A stretch of 64,000 bases of DNA from positions 402,597 through 466,596 of the forward strand of contig JAPZUD010000002.1 in the NCBI GenBank assembly GCA_027533425.1, in the 5' to 3' direction. Within the stretch, counting starts at the first letter, position 1. Every line of letters starts with the position of its first letter. The notes beneath the pieces are model-generated. The model worked only from the letters and a program-made list of their open reading frames with translations, had not been told where the DNA came from and ran no database searches. The translations under genes were made by a program, and so were the position numbers. Below, piece after piece: positions 55,085 through 63,942 of the stretch. The stretch is from Beijerinckiaceae bacterium. Its GTDB lineage: Bacteria; Pseudomonadota; Alphaproteobacteria; Rhizobiales; Beijerinckiaceae.

Positions 55085-56430
55085 GCGGAGCGGGTGGAAA
55101 AGACGTCAACGCGCTCTTGTCGATGATGCGCAAGGCGCCCTCAGCCACCACGGCCCGGCCGGACCTGCCGGAGCGCAACTACGACATGCGCTTCGACTCG
55201 CTGCCGCAATACCAGCAGATCACCTTCCAGCGGGAATTCGCGAAATTTGCGCGGCTGGAAGTGCCCTATTACCGCCAGCATGACGTGCGTGCCGGGGCCG
55301 AGACCATCCTCGAGGGCCGCAAGCTCACCAATTTCGCCTCGTATGACTATCTCGGGCTCAACGGTCATCCCGAGATTGTCGCGGCTTCGGAAGAGGCAAC
55401 GCGCGAATTCGGCACCTCGGTTTCCGCCAGCCGGATCAGCGCGGGCGAGCGGTCGATCCATCGCCATCTCGAGCGCCTACTCGCCGAGAATTATGCCACC
55501 GAGGATTGCGTGGTGTTCAATTCCGGCCATGCCGGCGGCGTCTCCACCATTGCCAGCCTGATGGGCCCGAAGGACATCATCTTCCATGATGTGCTGAGCC
55601 ATAACTGCATCGTCGTCGGCGCGCAGCTTTCCGGCGCGACGCGGCGGAACTTCGCGCATAACGATCTCGATGCGCTGGAAACGCTGCTCGAGAGCGAGCG
55701 GCATCGCTTCGATCGGGCCATGATCATCACCGAGGGCCTGTTCTCGATGGATGGCGACGGGCCGGATCTGGCCCGCCTCGTCGCGCTCAAGAAGAAATTC
55801 GGCTGCTGGCTGATGATGGATGATGCCCATGCGCTCGGCGTGCTGGGCGCACGCGGCCGGGGCATTTTCGAGCATCAGAATGTCGATCCGGCCGGGGTCG
55901 ATCTCTGGTTCGGCACGCTCTCCAAGACGCTGGTTGGCTGCGGCGGCTATGTCGCCGGCAATGCCATCGTCATCGACCTGCTGAAATGCCACGCCCCGGG
56001 CTTCGTCTATTCGGTCGGGATGCCCGCCTCCAACGCCGCCGCCTCGGCCAAGGCGCTGGAGATCATGAACCGCGAACCGGAGCGGGTGGCGAAGCTGCAG
56101 GCGAACAGCCAACTCTTCCTGCGCCTTGCCAAGGCCAGAGGCCTCGATACCGGCGATGCCTGGGGTTACGCGGTGATCCCGGTGATCGTCGGCGAGACGG
56201 CGCGGACGCTCGTCCTGTCCGAACAGCTGAAGCGCAAGGGCTACAACGCCTTCCCGATCCTGCCGCCCGGCGTGCCGGAAAAATCCTCGCGGCTGCGGTT
56301 CTTCATCAACGCGACCCATAGCGAGGCGCAGATCGCAGGGGTCGTCGAGGCTGTCGCCACCACGCTTGACGAGATCCGCGATGTCTCGGTGAAGGCCATC
56401 CTGTCGGGGCAGGTGTCGGTTCCCGGCTGA
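55081..56430 (+). CDS. rkpG: RkpG-type alpha-oxoamine synthase
   Basis: A 449-residue PLP enzyme of the alpha-oxoamine synthase family (8-amino-7-oxononanoate synthase, serine palmitoyltransferase). It joins an acyl group to an amino acid with loss of carbon dioxide. Hallmarks: ASYDYLGLNGHP, GERSIHRHLERLLA, SGHAGGVSTI, DDAHALGVLGARGRG and the PLP lysine Lys282 in TLSKTLVGCGG. In Sinorhizobium the equivalent RkpG works with RkpA in capsule synthesis; here it probably takes the RkpA chain. The start is the second of two ATG codons produced by a tandem duplication and overlaps the preceding mini-ORF stop. AAAAGGA lies upstream. Confidence 0.92.
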   Translation: MSGAGGKDVNALLSMMRKAPSATTARPDLPERNYDMRFDSLPQYQQITFQREFAKFARLEVPYYRQHDVRAGAETILEGRKLTNFASYDYLGLNGHPEIVAASEEATREFGTSVSASRISAGERSIHRHLERLLAENYATEDCVVFNSGHAGGVSTIASLMGPKDIIFHDVLSHNCIVVGAQLSGATRRNFAHNDLDALETLLESERHRFDRAMIITEGLFSMDGDGPDLARLVALKKKFGCWLMMDDAHALGVLGARGRGIFEHQNVDPAGVDLWFGTLSKTLVGCGGYVAGNAIVIDLLKCHAPGFVYSVGMPASNAAASAKALEIMNREPERVAKLQANSQLFLRLAKARGLDTGDAWGYAVIPVIVGETARTLVLSEQLKRKGYNAFPILPPGVPEKSSRLRFFINATHSEAQIAGVVEAVATTLDEIRDVSVKAILSGQVSVPG

Positions 56431-56553
56431 GGCCTGCCCCGTTCGGTAGCGCATCCGTTGCCAAGCCCTCCAGCATTCGAAGCACAATGCTGCCGATTTG
56501 TTTAAGGCTGAAGTGATACAAACTCTGGCTGAATTGCCTTGAGGATGGCGTCG

Positions 56554-58377
56554 ATGTGTTGGGTTTGCGGTCAGCGTGAAAGCAGCGGCTTCGTTTCGGA
56601 TGTGCCAGTCTCCGAGGCCGGAAGCGGTGTTTATTCTGCCAATTCAAGCCTGCCCGTCTATTCGATCGCGCAGATTTCCGACCAGTTGCTCAACGGCTAC
56701 TGGCAGGATCAGGGCGGCTCGGCCTTCCGCTGGGCGCCCGGGAACACAACCATCACCTACAATGTCGCCGGCCTCTCGGCGGCCCGGGCAACCCTGGCCC
56801 GCCTCGCTTTCGCGACCTGGCAGGAAGTCAGCGGCCTGACCTTCCAGGAAACCGGCGGGACAGCCGAGATCACCGTGGATGACAATGCCAGCGGCGCCTA
56901 TGCCTATTCGAGCACCTGGAACAACAACATCACCACGGCGAACATCAACGTCGCTGCGAACTGGGAAAGCGGGTCCAGCGGCGTCGACAGCTATACCTTC
57001 GGCACGTTCATCCACGAGATCGGCCACACACTCGGCCTCGGGCATGGCGGCAATTACAACGGGAACGCCACCTACGGCGTCGACAACCATTACCGGAACG
57101 ATACGACGCAATACACGATCATGTCGTATTTCGGCCAGGACGAGTATGGCGGCGCCTCCTACCGCTACAACTTCACGCCCATGATGGCCGATATCTATGC
57201 CGTGCAGAGTGTCTACGGTGCAGGAACGGCACGGTCCGGCAATACGACCTACGGGTTCAACGTGACCGGGCTGGACGCCGCCACCGCCCAGCTCTACACG
57301 TTCGGGAACTGGAGCATGGCGCCGGCGCTGACGATCTACGACAGCGGCGGGACGGACACGCTGGATGTATCCGGCTACAGCCAGAGCCAGGTGATCAACC
57401 TCGCCGGCGGGGCCTTCTCGAATATCGGCGGCCTGACCGGCAATATCGGCATCTACACGACCAGCGTGATCGAGAATGCCGTCGGTGGGAGTGGGAATGA
57501 TACGATTTATGGGAACTCTGCCCACAACGTGCTGAGAGGCGGTGGTGGCAATGACGCAATCTACGCCAATGACGGCAATGACACCGTCTTCGGCGGTACA
57601 GGTAACGACACAATTATCTCGGGCTTTGGTGACGACAGTTTATATGCCGAGGATGGCGACGACGTTCTCTTTGGTGAAGATGGTCATGACATTCTGGTTG
57701 GCGGCTTTGGCAACGACACGTTACTCGGCCAAGCAGGTTCAGATACACTCTTCGGTGAATATGGTCATGATACGTTAGCCGGAGGATCCGGCGCCGATGT
57801 TCTCTATGGACAAGAAGGGAATGATCGATTGCACGGTGAGGACGACCATGACCGACTGTATGGCGGGAATGGTTCTGATGTCATTATCTGTGGATTCGGT
57901 GACGATATTGCCTTTGGTGAGGAAGGAAACGATACACTCTTTGGTGAAATCAACAACGATACGTTGTTTGGTGGCGCCGGAGATGACACGATATACGGCC
58001 AAGAGGGCGGGGACTTCCTAATCGGAGGGGCAGGCGCTGATTTCCTTTTTGGTGGCACTGGCAATGACATCTTCTACTTTGACCGATATACCGACGCAGC
58101 CGATGTGGTCTATGACTTCAGCTCAGCCGAGGGGGATCGCGTTGCTGTATCCAAGGACGCCTTTGGGCTTTCAGCAAGCTTCTCGCTGTCTTTGAATGTC
58201 AATTTCTTCTACGGATCAGGCTCACGCCCGAATAGCGCTACTGCCACCTTTTTCTACGACACAAGCACGAAGGCCCTTTGGTTTGATGGCGATGGGAACA
58301 ACGCCGGCTCGCCCCATGTCGTCGCTTTCTTGCTCAATAACCCAAATTTGCAGGCTTCTGACTTTATCTTCCTGTGA
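56554..58377 (+). CDS. Serralysin-like M10 metalloprotease with RTX repeats
   Basis: A protein of about 607 residues, secreted without a Sec signal. The catalytic zinc motif is HEIGHTLGLGH (His154, Glu155), followed by the Met-turn in TIMSYFGQ. Residues about 310-510 hold calcium-binding GGxGxDxUx nonapeptide repeats (for example GGTGNDTI), and the end is hydrophobic and Phe/Leu-rich, as in type I secretion signals. ATG 56554 is preferred (GAGG nine bases upstream); ATG 56545 and TTG 56539 are alternatives. The first half is GC-rich like the chromosome, the repeat half is not. The PrtD/HlyD pair at 41902-45086 probably exports it. Confidence 0.9.
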   Translation: MCWVCGQRESSGFVSDVPVSEAGSGVYSANSSLPVYSIAQISDQLLNGYWQDQGGSAFRWAPGNTTITYNVAGLSAARATLARLAFATWQEVSGLTFQETGGTAEITVDDNASGAYAYSSTWNNNITTANINVAANWESGSSGVDSYTFGTFIHEIGHTLGLGHGGNYNGNATYGVDNHYRNDTTQYTIMSYFGQDEYGGASYRYNFTPMMADIYAVQSVYGAGTARSGNTTYGFNVTGLDAATAQLYTFGNWSMAPALTIYDSGGTDTLDVSGYSQSQVINLAGGAFSNIGGLTGNIGIYTTSVIENAVGGSGNDTIYGNSAHNVLRGGGGNDAIYANDGNDTVFGGTGNDTIISGFGDDSLYAEDGDDVLFGEDGHDILVGGFGNDTLLGQAGSDTLFGEYGHDTLAGGSGADVLYGQEGNDRLHGEDDHDRLYGGNGSDVIICGFGDDIAFGEEGNDTLFGEINNDTLFGGAGDDTIYGQEGGDFLIGGAGADFLFGGTGNDIFYFDRYTDAADVVYDFSSAEGDRVAVSKDAFGLSASFSLSLNVNFFYGSGSRPNSATATFFYDTSTKALWFDGDGNNAGSPHVVAFLLNNPNLQASDFIFL

Positions 58378-58700
58378 GCAGCCTAGGCCGCACTTGATCC
58401 CTCCAAAGGCCGTTTGTCCTGAATGAATGGCAGCGAAGACGAGATGAGAGGGCAACATAGGAGCGGAGATTGGGCGACAAATTCTGATCTGAACTTGTGG
58501 TCGCTCACGCATTCTGTGGCTAAAGCAAGAGCTAAACCGCCGAATTGTTTCACCATAACCGTTCGTGCCAGCAGGCCCGCAGTCACGATGAAACTTTTGG
58601 GTATGGGCAGGTTCCATCACAATTTTGCTGACATCCCCTATTATCTGCTAAGGCTTGCGAAACAGACCGTTCGGAATTGACCAAACAGCTAGGCACCCTA
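58378..58700. other. Intergenic gap before the capsule export genes
   Basis: A 323-bp gap with lower GC than the left half of the window. I see no domain-bearing frame and no clear terminator. It probably carries the promoter of the export operon; no clear -35/-10 pair was identified. Confidence 0.5.
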
Positions 58701-60590
58701 ATGAACGACACGGGTCTCAAGGCGGGACCATTGGTGCCGCGAGATAAAGACGTGCTCCGCTTGATCCAGGAATCACTGGATGCCCTGCGTGACGGCAATT
58801 CTGCGATTGCAGCAGATAAAGCCAAACAGGCACAGCGCCTCGCACCCGACAATCTTCAGGTGGCCGTCCATTGCATTGAGATACTTGACGAAACAGAATT
58901 TCGTGAAGAGCTCATGGCGGCGCTGCTGATCGGAAGCGATGCCGACCTCCTTACCCCTGCTCAACATCGGAAACTGAGCGGCCTCCTCGCGGATCAAGGC
59001 TCGATGGAGGCCGCAACTCGTCATGCTCTTCAGGCCTCAGACGGAGATCCCGACAATTGGGAATATGCCCGCCACTGCGGCGTCCTGTTGAATTTCTTCG
59101 GCAGGAACCTGGACGCGGCGAATTATCTTGTCCGAGCCGCCAAAGTCCGGGGCAATGACCCATTGATTTTCTATCACCTGAGCGTTGCAGCTGCAGGTCT
59201 CGAGCATAAAACACGCGCCGCAACGTTTGCAGCCAAGGCCTGGCAACTTGAACCGGATAACTTTACGTTCCTCCATGCCCATATTCACAATCTGCTTGAG
59301 ACCGAAAGGCATGGCGAAGCCGTCACTTGCCTTGAAGAGGCGCTCGAGGCAGAACCAGCACACACGGTCGATCTCTGGTATCTTCTGAGCGTTGCGCGCA
59401 ATCTTGCTCATGACCCATCGGGAGCGATAGACGCCGCCACTCGCGGCCTTGCTGTTCAGCCGGGGCATACCGTTCTCCGGCTCCACCGAGGCATCATTCT
59501 ATGCGCACTTGGGCGCTATGAAGATGCGCTGGTCGATATGCGCGCTGTCCTCGACATTGATCCCAACCATGATGATGCCCTCAGGGGCAGTTTCGCGGCG
59601 AACACAGAACTTGGCCGATACGCAGAAGCCGTGCCTTTTGGCGCTGCTGTGATGAGAAACAAGCCGGACGACGAATCCATCGGCCGGACCATGCTGCACA
59701 TTCTGACGCGCAGATATCTGGTTGATGGCGCGTCGCCCCTCGATGGCAACAGCCTCGCCACCCTAAAGAGGCAGGCAATCGGAAGCAGGCCAGCGCGTAG
59801 GAAATTCACTGCATTCGAGGCCGCCCGCACCCAGTTTCGTGTCATTGGCGCATTGATTCTCCGAGAAATTCAAGGTCGCTTTGGACGCGCAAAGCTAGGA
59901 TATCTTTGGGCACTTTTTGAGCCATTGGCGCATATCTCATTGCTTGTTGCTATCATTCAATTAACTGCAAAAGGCGATCCACCAATCGGAACAAGTTTTG
60001 CCTTGTTCTATTTCACTGGTATTATTCCATACCACCTGTTTACGCATACGGGTGGCGCACTTATGTTTGCGATCCGGGCCAATCGTCAACTCCTTCAGCT
60101 TCCTCCGGTAACAACGCTTGATGTCTTTGTTGCGAGGGCAATACTCGAAATCGTTACCGAATTTGGCGTTGCAATCATCTTGCTTCTTTTGTTCGCCATC
60201 ATTGGCTTCAACGTCATACCATATGATATACTGACTTTCGGTATTACTTTTTTGCTGATTGGTGGCTGCGCCTTTGGCGTCGGCGTGATCAATGCAATCA
60301 TTCTATCTTTTTTTCACACTTGGGAAAAAATCTGGTCCATTGTGATAGCAATTCTCTACTTCACGTCCGGAATCTTTTTCGTTCCCTCAATGATGCCTGT
60401 AGAGATTCGGCAAGTCCTTGAATGGAACCCCATCTTTCAAGGTATTGAGTTGTTCCGCACATCCATGTTCGAAGCTCATAATCCTGCTTGGCTCCGCTTG
60501 GAGTACCTCACGGTTGTGAGTGTGGGCCTTGTAGTTCTCGGCGTCGTTCTAGAGCGCATCTTCCGGCACAAGCTTCTTGAGGTCGAATGA
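58701..60590 (+). CDS. kpsM: TPR domain fused to KpsM-type polysaccharide ABC permease
   Basis: A protein of 629 residues. The first 330 residues are helical TPR-like repeats (for example AADKAKQAQRLAPDN, AATFAAKAWQLEPDN, ALVDMRAVLDIDPNHDD). Residues about 360-629 are an ABC-2 permease with six membrane helices, the KpsM/RkpT type (RVIGALILREIQGRFGRAKLG, FTGIIPYHLFTHTGG, WNPIFQGIELFR). Normal KpsM has about 260 residues, so the TPR part is an addition and may bind a regulator, the outer-membrane system or the polysaccharide machinery. ATG 58701 is chosen; TTG 58677 is an alternative. Codon use is AT-richer than the left half. Stop overlaps kpsT by four bases. Confidence 0.85.
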   Translation: MNDTGLKAGPLVPRDKDVLRLIQESLDALRDGNSAIAADKAKQAQRLAPDNLQVAVHCIEILDETEFREELMAALLIGSDADLLTPAQHRKLSGLLADQGSMEAATRHALQASDGDPDNWEYARHCGVLLNFFGRNLDAANYLVRAAKVRGNDPLIFYHLSVAAAGLEHKTRAATFAAKAWQLEPDNFTFLHAHIHNLLETERHGEAVTCLEEALEAEPAHTVDLWYLLSVARNLAHDPSGAIDAATRGLAVQPGHTVLRLHRGIILCALGRYEDALVDMRAVLDIDPNHDDALRGSFAANTELGRYAEAVPFGAAVMRNKPDDESIGRTMLHILTRRYLVDGASPLDGNSLATLKRQAIGSRPARRKFTAFEAARTQFRVIGALILREIQGRFGRAKLGYLWALFEPLAHISLLVAIIQLTAKGDPPIGTSFALFYFTGIIPYHLFTHTGGALMFAIRANRQLLQLPPVTTLDVFVARAILEIVTEFGVAIILLLLFAIIGFNVIPYDILTFGITFLLIGGCAFGVGVINAIILSFFHTWEKIWSIVIAILYFTSGIFFVPSMMPVEIRQVLEWNPIFQGIELFRTSMFEAHNPAWLRLEYLTVVSVGLVVLGVVLERIFRHKLLEVE

Positions 60591-61240
60591 TAATATTTGA
60601 AGGCGTGAGCAAAGACTTCAAGACCCACAGCGGGCGCAAAACTGTATTGCGCAATGTTTCCATCGAATTTCCCGTTGGACGAAATATCGGGATTTTTGGA
60701 TTGAATGGCGCTGGCAAGTCAACCCTCATCAAGATTCTGGCTGGCGCGGAGGCTCCGGATCGAGGGCGAGTTGTTCGCCGCGGCCTCGTTTCGTTCCCTC
60801 TCGGGTTCGATTCCTGCTTTCATCAATCCATGACCGGGCGTGAAAACGTTCGATTCATTGCCCGGGTGTACGGCCTCGATGTGAACCAAACCATTGAATA
60901 TGTTCAATGGTTTGCTGAAATCGACACTTACTTTGACATGCCTATGAGCACCTACTCGTCCGGCATGCGGTCAAAATTGGCCTTCGGTACGTGCCTCGCA
61001 GTCGATTTTGACGTATACTTGATCGACGAAATCACCGAGGTCGGCGATAGCCGATTTCGGCGAAAGGCCTTACAGGAGTTCCAGAAGCGCGCACTCCACG
61101 CCGACATCATCCTCGTTTCGCACAATGTCGACACGATCCGAAACTACTGTGATATGGGCGCGGTTTTGCACGATGGCTCACTGACGCTCTTCGATAAGCT
61201 CGAGGATGCGATGGTGCAATATAAGTCTCTTGCTGGCTGA
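60587..61240 (+). CDS. kpsT: KpsT-type polysaccharide export ATPase
   Basis: A 217-residue ATP-binding subunit of an ABC-2 capsule exporter. Walker A is GLNGAGKSTLIK, the signature is YSSGMRSKLAFG and Walker B is DVYLIDEI with the typical TEVGD continuation. It pairs with the upstream permease; the two genes overlap by ATGA. Length matches KpsT/RkpS. No C-terminal carbohydrate-binding extension is seen, which fits the short KpsT class rather than Wzt proteins. Confidence 0.95.
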   Translation: MIIFEGVSKDFKTHSGRKTVLRNVSIEFPVGRNIGIFGLNGAGKSTLIKILAGAEAPDRGRVVRRGLVSFPLGFDSCFHQSMTGRENVRFIARVYGLDVNQTIEYVQWFAEIDTYFDMPMSTYSSGMRSKLAFGTCLAVDFDVYLIDEITEVGDSRFRRKALQEFQKRALHADIILVSHNVDTIRNYCDMGAVLHDGSLTLFDKLEDAMVQYKSLAG

Positions 61241-61263
61241 TGTCCGGCTAGACGAATTTGGAG

Positions 61264-62547
61264 ATGATCTTGGTAGCCCATTCTGAAACAGTGGCCAAAG
61301 GCAATGCTGCTTCGCAAGTCCGTGGCTCAACAGAACTTGAGCGGGCTGACAACACACGATCCATTGATACCTTGACTGAAGTCGACAGTTCCCAACGCGT
61401 CCTTTCTCCGCTCCGGCAAGCACTTCTTTATACGCCGGCCTCCGGTGGGCGCCGCGCGAGATGGAAAGCCATCACGTTTCTTGTTTTTGTGTTGTTCCCT
61501 GGCTTGATTGGCGTGCTCTATTATTACGGGATTGCATCTGATCAGTTTGTTTCGGAAATGCGGTTCGGCATCCGTTCGGTCGAGTCGAGCGCAGCGTCAA
61601 GTTCCGGGTTGCTCCGAGGGCTTGGGGTTGCCGACCAGTCCGGGACAGATTCGCACGCGCTTGTTCAGTACATTCAAAGCCGTGAAATCATTGCGCAACT
61701 GCAGGAGCGAATCAATATAAGGGCCATGTTTTCTCGAGACAGCGCCGATTTCTTGTCTCGATTCAACCGGAACCGGTCGATTGAAGATCTGGTTGAGTAC
61801 TGGGATCGACAAACGGACAGTTTCTACGAGACATCAACCGGGACCGTCGTGGTCCGGATACGCGCATTCACGCGCGAGGACGCGCTTCAGATCTCACAAG
61901 AAGTTCATTCTCTCTCCGAAGCGCTTGTCAACGAACTCTCTGCAAAAGCCCGGCAGGATTCCGTTCAGTTTGCCGAAAAGGAAGTCGGAAAAGCGGAGCA
62001 GCGTTTGCTAAACGCGCAGCTTGCCATGCGGCAACTGCGGGACAAGGAAGGCATTCTTGACCCAAGAAAGAATGCCGAAGCGACTATGGCTCTCATTGCA
62101 AAGCTTCGCGGTGAACTCACGCTTGCGCAAACTGAAATGCAGGCACAGAACACGTTCCTTTCCTACAATTCTCCTGTTCTGAATGTGTTGCGTCAACGCA
62201 TTGCATCCCTCGAAGTTGAAATCGCGAAATTGCAGGCTGAGGTCACCTCTTCTCCAAATGTTGAACGACGCGAGGTTTTGTCTCGAGTCATCAGCGACTA
62301 TGAAAACGCGGAAATTGAGAAGCAATTTGCGGAGCGCTATTACGCCACGACATTGGAAGCGCTTCAACGAGCTCGGATCGAGGCAGAGCGTCAGCAGAAA
62401 TACCTGGCAACCTTCGTTCGACCGAGTCTTCCTGAAGATCCGCTATATCCAAAAAGAACACGTAGCGCCCTGACCGTTATCGCTATTGCATTTGGAATTT
62501 GGGGCCTGGGCTTGCTCGTCGTCTCATCGGTTCGGGATCACATGTAG
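61264..62547 (+). CDS. kpsE: KpsE/RkpR-type capsule export inner-membrane protein
   Basis: A protein of about 427 residues with two membrane helices (about 67-90 and near 405-425) flanking a periplasmic domain with long coiled-coil (about 220-370, for example RLLNAQLAMRQLRDKEG). This matches polysaccharide co-polymerase class 3 / KpsE proteins that link the ABC exporter to the outer-membrane channel. The start is uncertain between TTG 61258 and ATG 61264. It follows kpsT by 23 bp and ends the export operon seen here. The outer-membrane KpsD-like partner is not in the window. Confidence 0.9.
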   Translation: MILVAHSETVAKGNAASQVRGSTELERADNTRSIDTLTEVDSSQRVLSPLRQALLYTPASGGRRARWKAITFLVFVLFPGLIGVLYYYGIASDQFVSEMRFGIRSVESSAASSSGLLRGLGVADQSGTDSHALVQYIQSREIIAQLQERINIRAMFSRDSADFLSRFNRNRSIEDLVEYWDRQTDSFYETSTGTVVVRIRAFTREDALQISQEVHSLSEALVNELSAKARQDSVQFAEKEVGKAEQRLLNAQLAMRQLRDKEGILDPRKNAEATMALIAKLRGELTLAQTEMQAQNTFLSYNSPVLNVLRQRIASLEVEIAKLQAEVTSSPNVERREVLSRVISDYENAEIEKQFAERYYATTLEALQRARIEAERQQKYLATFVRPSLPEDPLYPKRTRSALTVIAIAFGIWGLGLLVVSSVRDHM

Positions 62548-62781
62548 GGCACGAGCCTATGGACCATTTGCACCGAGTTTGGCGGCAACTCCTCACATCA
62601 CTATACAGCCCACGGAACCAGCATCTCCCTGCCAGGATTCCGGTCTGTTATCCTGGGATACAGGTGTCCTGTCGGTCCGCGTGGTCCGGCTTCACCAAAT
62701 GAGCTGCCACTGGTCTGCCGATCTGATCTGAGCGGCAGACGAACCATTTCATGATCGCTGCCACGATGTTGATGCTGCCTG
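62548..62781. other. Short stretch between kpsE and the IS, possible remnant
   Basis: The minus strand carries an open stretch of about 43 codons (around 62655-62781, with AAIMKWFVCRSDQIGRP) that ends in a stop and runs into the IS end. It may be the end of a gene broken by the IS, but no family is recognised. Confidence 0.3.
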
Positions 62782-62842
62782 TGACCTGAGACCCTGAACT
62801 TCCTCCAGGAATGAGTAGAGTCCGTCGCGAAGGAGACGACGG

Positions 62843-63109
62843 ATGAAGCCATCACGTTTTTCAGAAGAGCAGATCATCGGGATACTGAAGGAGCAGGAGG
62901 CGGGTGCGAAGACCGCCGATATCTGCCGGAAGTACGGGATCTCGGCCGCCACGTTTTACAAGTTCAAGGGCAAGTATGGCGGGATGGACGTTTCTGACGC
63001 CCGCCGGCTGAAGGCCCTCGAGGAAGAGAACGCCCGGCTCAAGAAGCTGCTCGCGGAGCAGATGCTCGACAACGCGATCCTGAAGGATGTCGCCTCAAAA
63101 AAATGGTGA
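62843..63109 (+). CDS. IS3-family transposase OrfA
   Basis: An 88-residue helix-turn-helix protein: [21 protein letters not shown] and the recognition region [20 protein letters not shown], followed by a leucine-zipper-like [18 protein letters not shown]. It binds the IS ends and joins OrfB by -1 frameshifting: seven A residues (63097-63103) precede the stop in the right phase (A AAA AAA). It stops at TGA 63107-63109. The helices and Leu spacing look intact. Confidence 0.93.
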   Translation: MKPSRFSEEQIIGILKEQEAGAKTADICRKYGISAATFYKFKGKYGGMDVSDARRLKALEEENARLKKLLAEQMLDNAILKDVASKKW

Positions 63110-63942
63110 CGCCTGACGCAAAGCGCAAAGCTGTGGCTCATGCCTGTGACGCGCATGGGGTGAGCCAGCGTCGGGCGTGCAAGGCCCTGAATGTCGATCG
63201 CACAAGCGTGCGCTACCGGAGCATCCGCCCCGATGACGACGCGTTGCGTGAAGCCATGAAGACCGTGGCCGCCCAGCGGCGACGGTTTGGCTATCGAAGG
63301 ATCCACGTCATGCTGGAGCGACAGGGCATCACTATGAACCAGAAGAAGCTCCGCCGGCTCTATCGGGAGGAGAAGCTTCAGGTGCGCCGGCGTGGCGGTC
63401 GCAAACGCGCCTTGGGCACACGGCGCCCGATGCTGGTTCCGGATCGCGCCAATATCTGCTGGAGCCTCGACTTTGTGTCCGATGCCCTCACAGACGGCCG
63501 CCGCTTCCGCGTCCTGGCAGTCGTGGATGACTACACCCGCGAATGCCTAGCCCTCGTCGCGGATACCTCGCTCTCGGGCATCCGGGTGGTGCGAGAGCTG
63601 GACGCGGTCATCGCCAGGCGCGGCCGGCCATCGGCGATCGTGTCTGACAACGGCACCGAACTGACATCGATGGCCATCCTGCGCTGGTGTCAGCAAACCG
63701 GCGTCGAATGGCATTACATCGCGCCGGGAAAGCCGATGCAGAACGGCTTTGTCGAGAGCTTCAATGGACGCTTCCGGGATGAATGCTTGAACGAAACGCT
63801 GTTCACGACGCTCGCGGAGGCCCGCGCAGCGATCCGATCATGGAAGGAGGACTACAACCAGCACCGCCCCCACTCGGCCCTCGGCAACAGAACGCCCGCC
63901 GAGTTCGCCGCACAAATCTCTCTGGAAACCAGGGCCGCATAG
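63103..63942 (+). CDS. IS3-family transposase OrfB (DDE integrase)
   Basis: A 279-residue rve-type integrase. The DDE triad is visible: Asp in [11 protein letters not shown], Asp in [12 protein letters not shown], and Glu in [18 protein letters not shown]; the [13 protein letters not shown] and [14 protein letters not shown] regions are typical of the IS3 family. It starts at an ATG overlapping orfA by 7 bases, so it may be made alone or as the OrfAB fusion by frameshift. No frameshift or stop interrupts it, so the element may be active. Confidence 0.95.
   Translation: MVTPDAKRKAVAHACDAHGVSQRRACKALNVDRTSVRYRSIRPDDDALREAMKTVAAQRRRFGYRRIHVMLERQGITMNQKKLRRLYREEKLQVRRRGGRKRALGTRRPMLVPDRANICWSLDFVSDALTDGRRFRVLAVVDDYTRECLALVADTSLSGIRVVRELDAVIARRGRPSAIVSDNGTELTSMAILRWCQQTGVEWHYIAPGKPMQNGFVESFNGRFRDECLNETLFTTLAEARAAIRSWKEDYNQHRPHSALGNRTPAEFAAQISLETRAA

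Noticed and set aside
50859..55178. A 1,439-codon open frame on the minus strand opposite rkpA
   Set aside because: It is the antisense shadow of a GC-rich gene; rich in Arg, Gly, Ala and Asp, no domain, and the sense strand has a complete set of synthase motifs.
57480..58070. Repeated DNA taken as a CRISPR array
   Set aside because: The units are 27 bp in phase with codons, degenerate, and encode calcium-binding nonapeptides.
58423..58680. An 85-codon open frame on the plus strand before the TPR-KpsM gene
   Set aside because: No domain, no signal and no ribosome site; it sits in the likely promoter gap.
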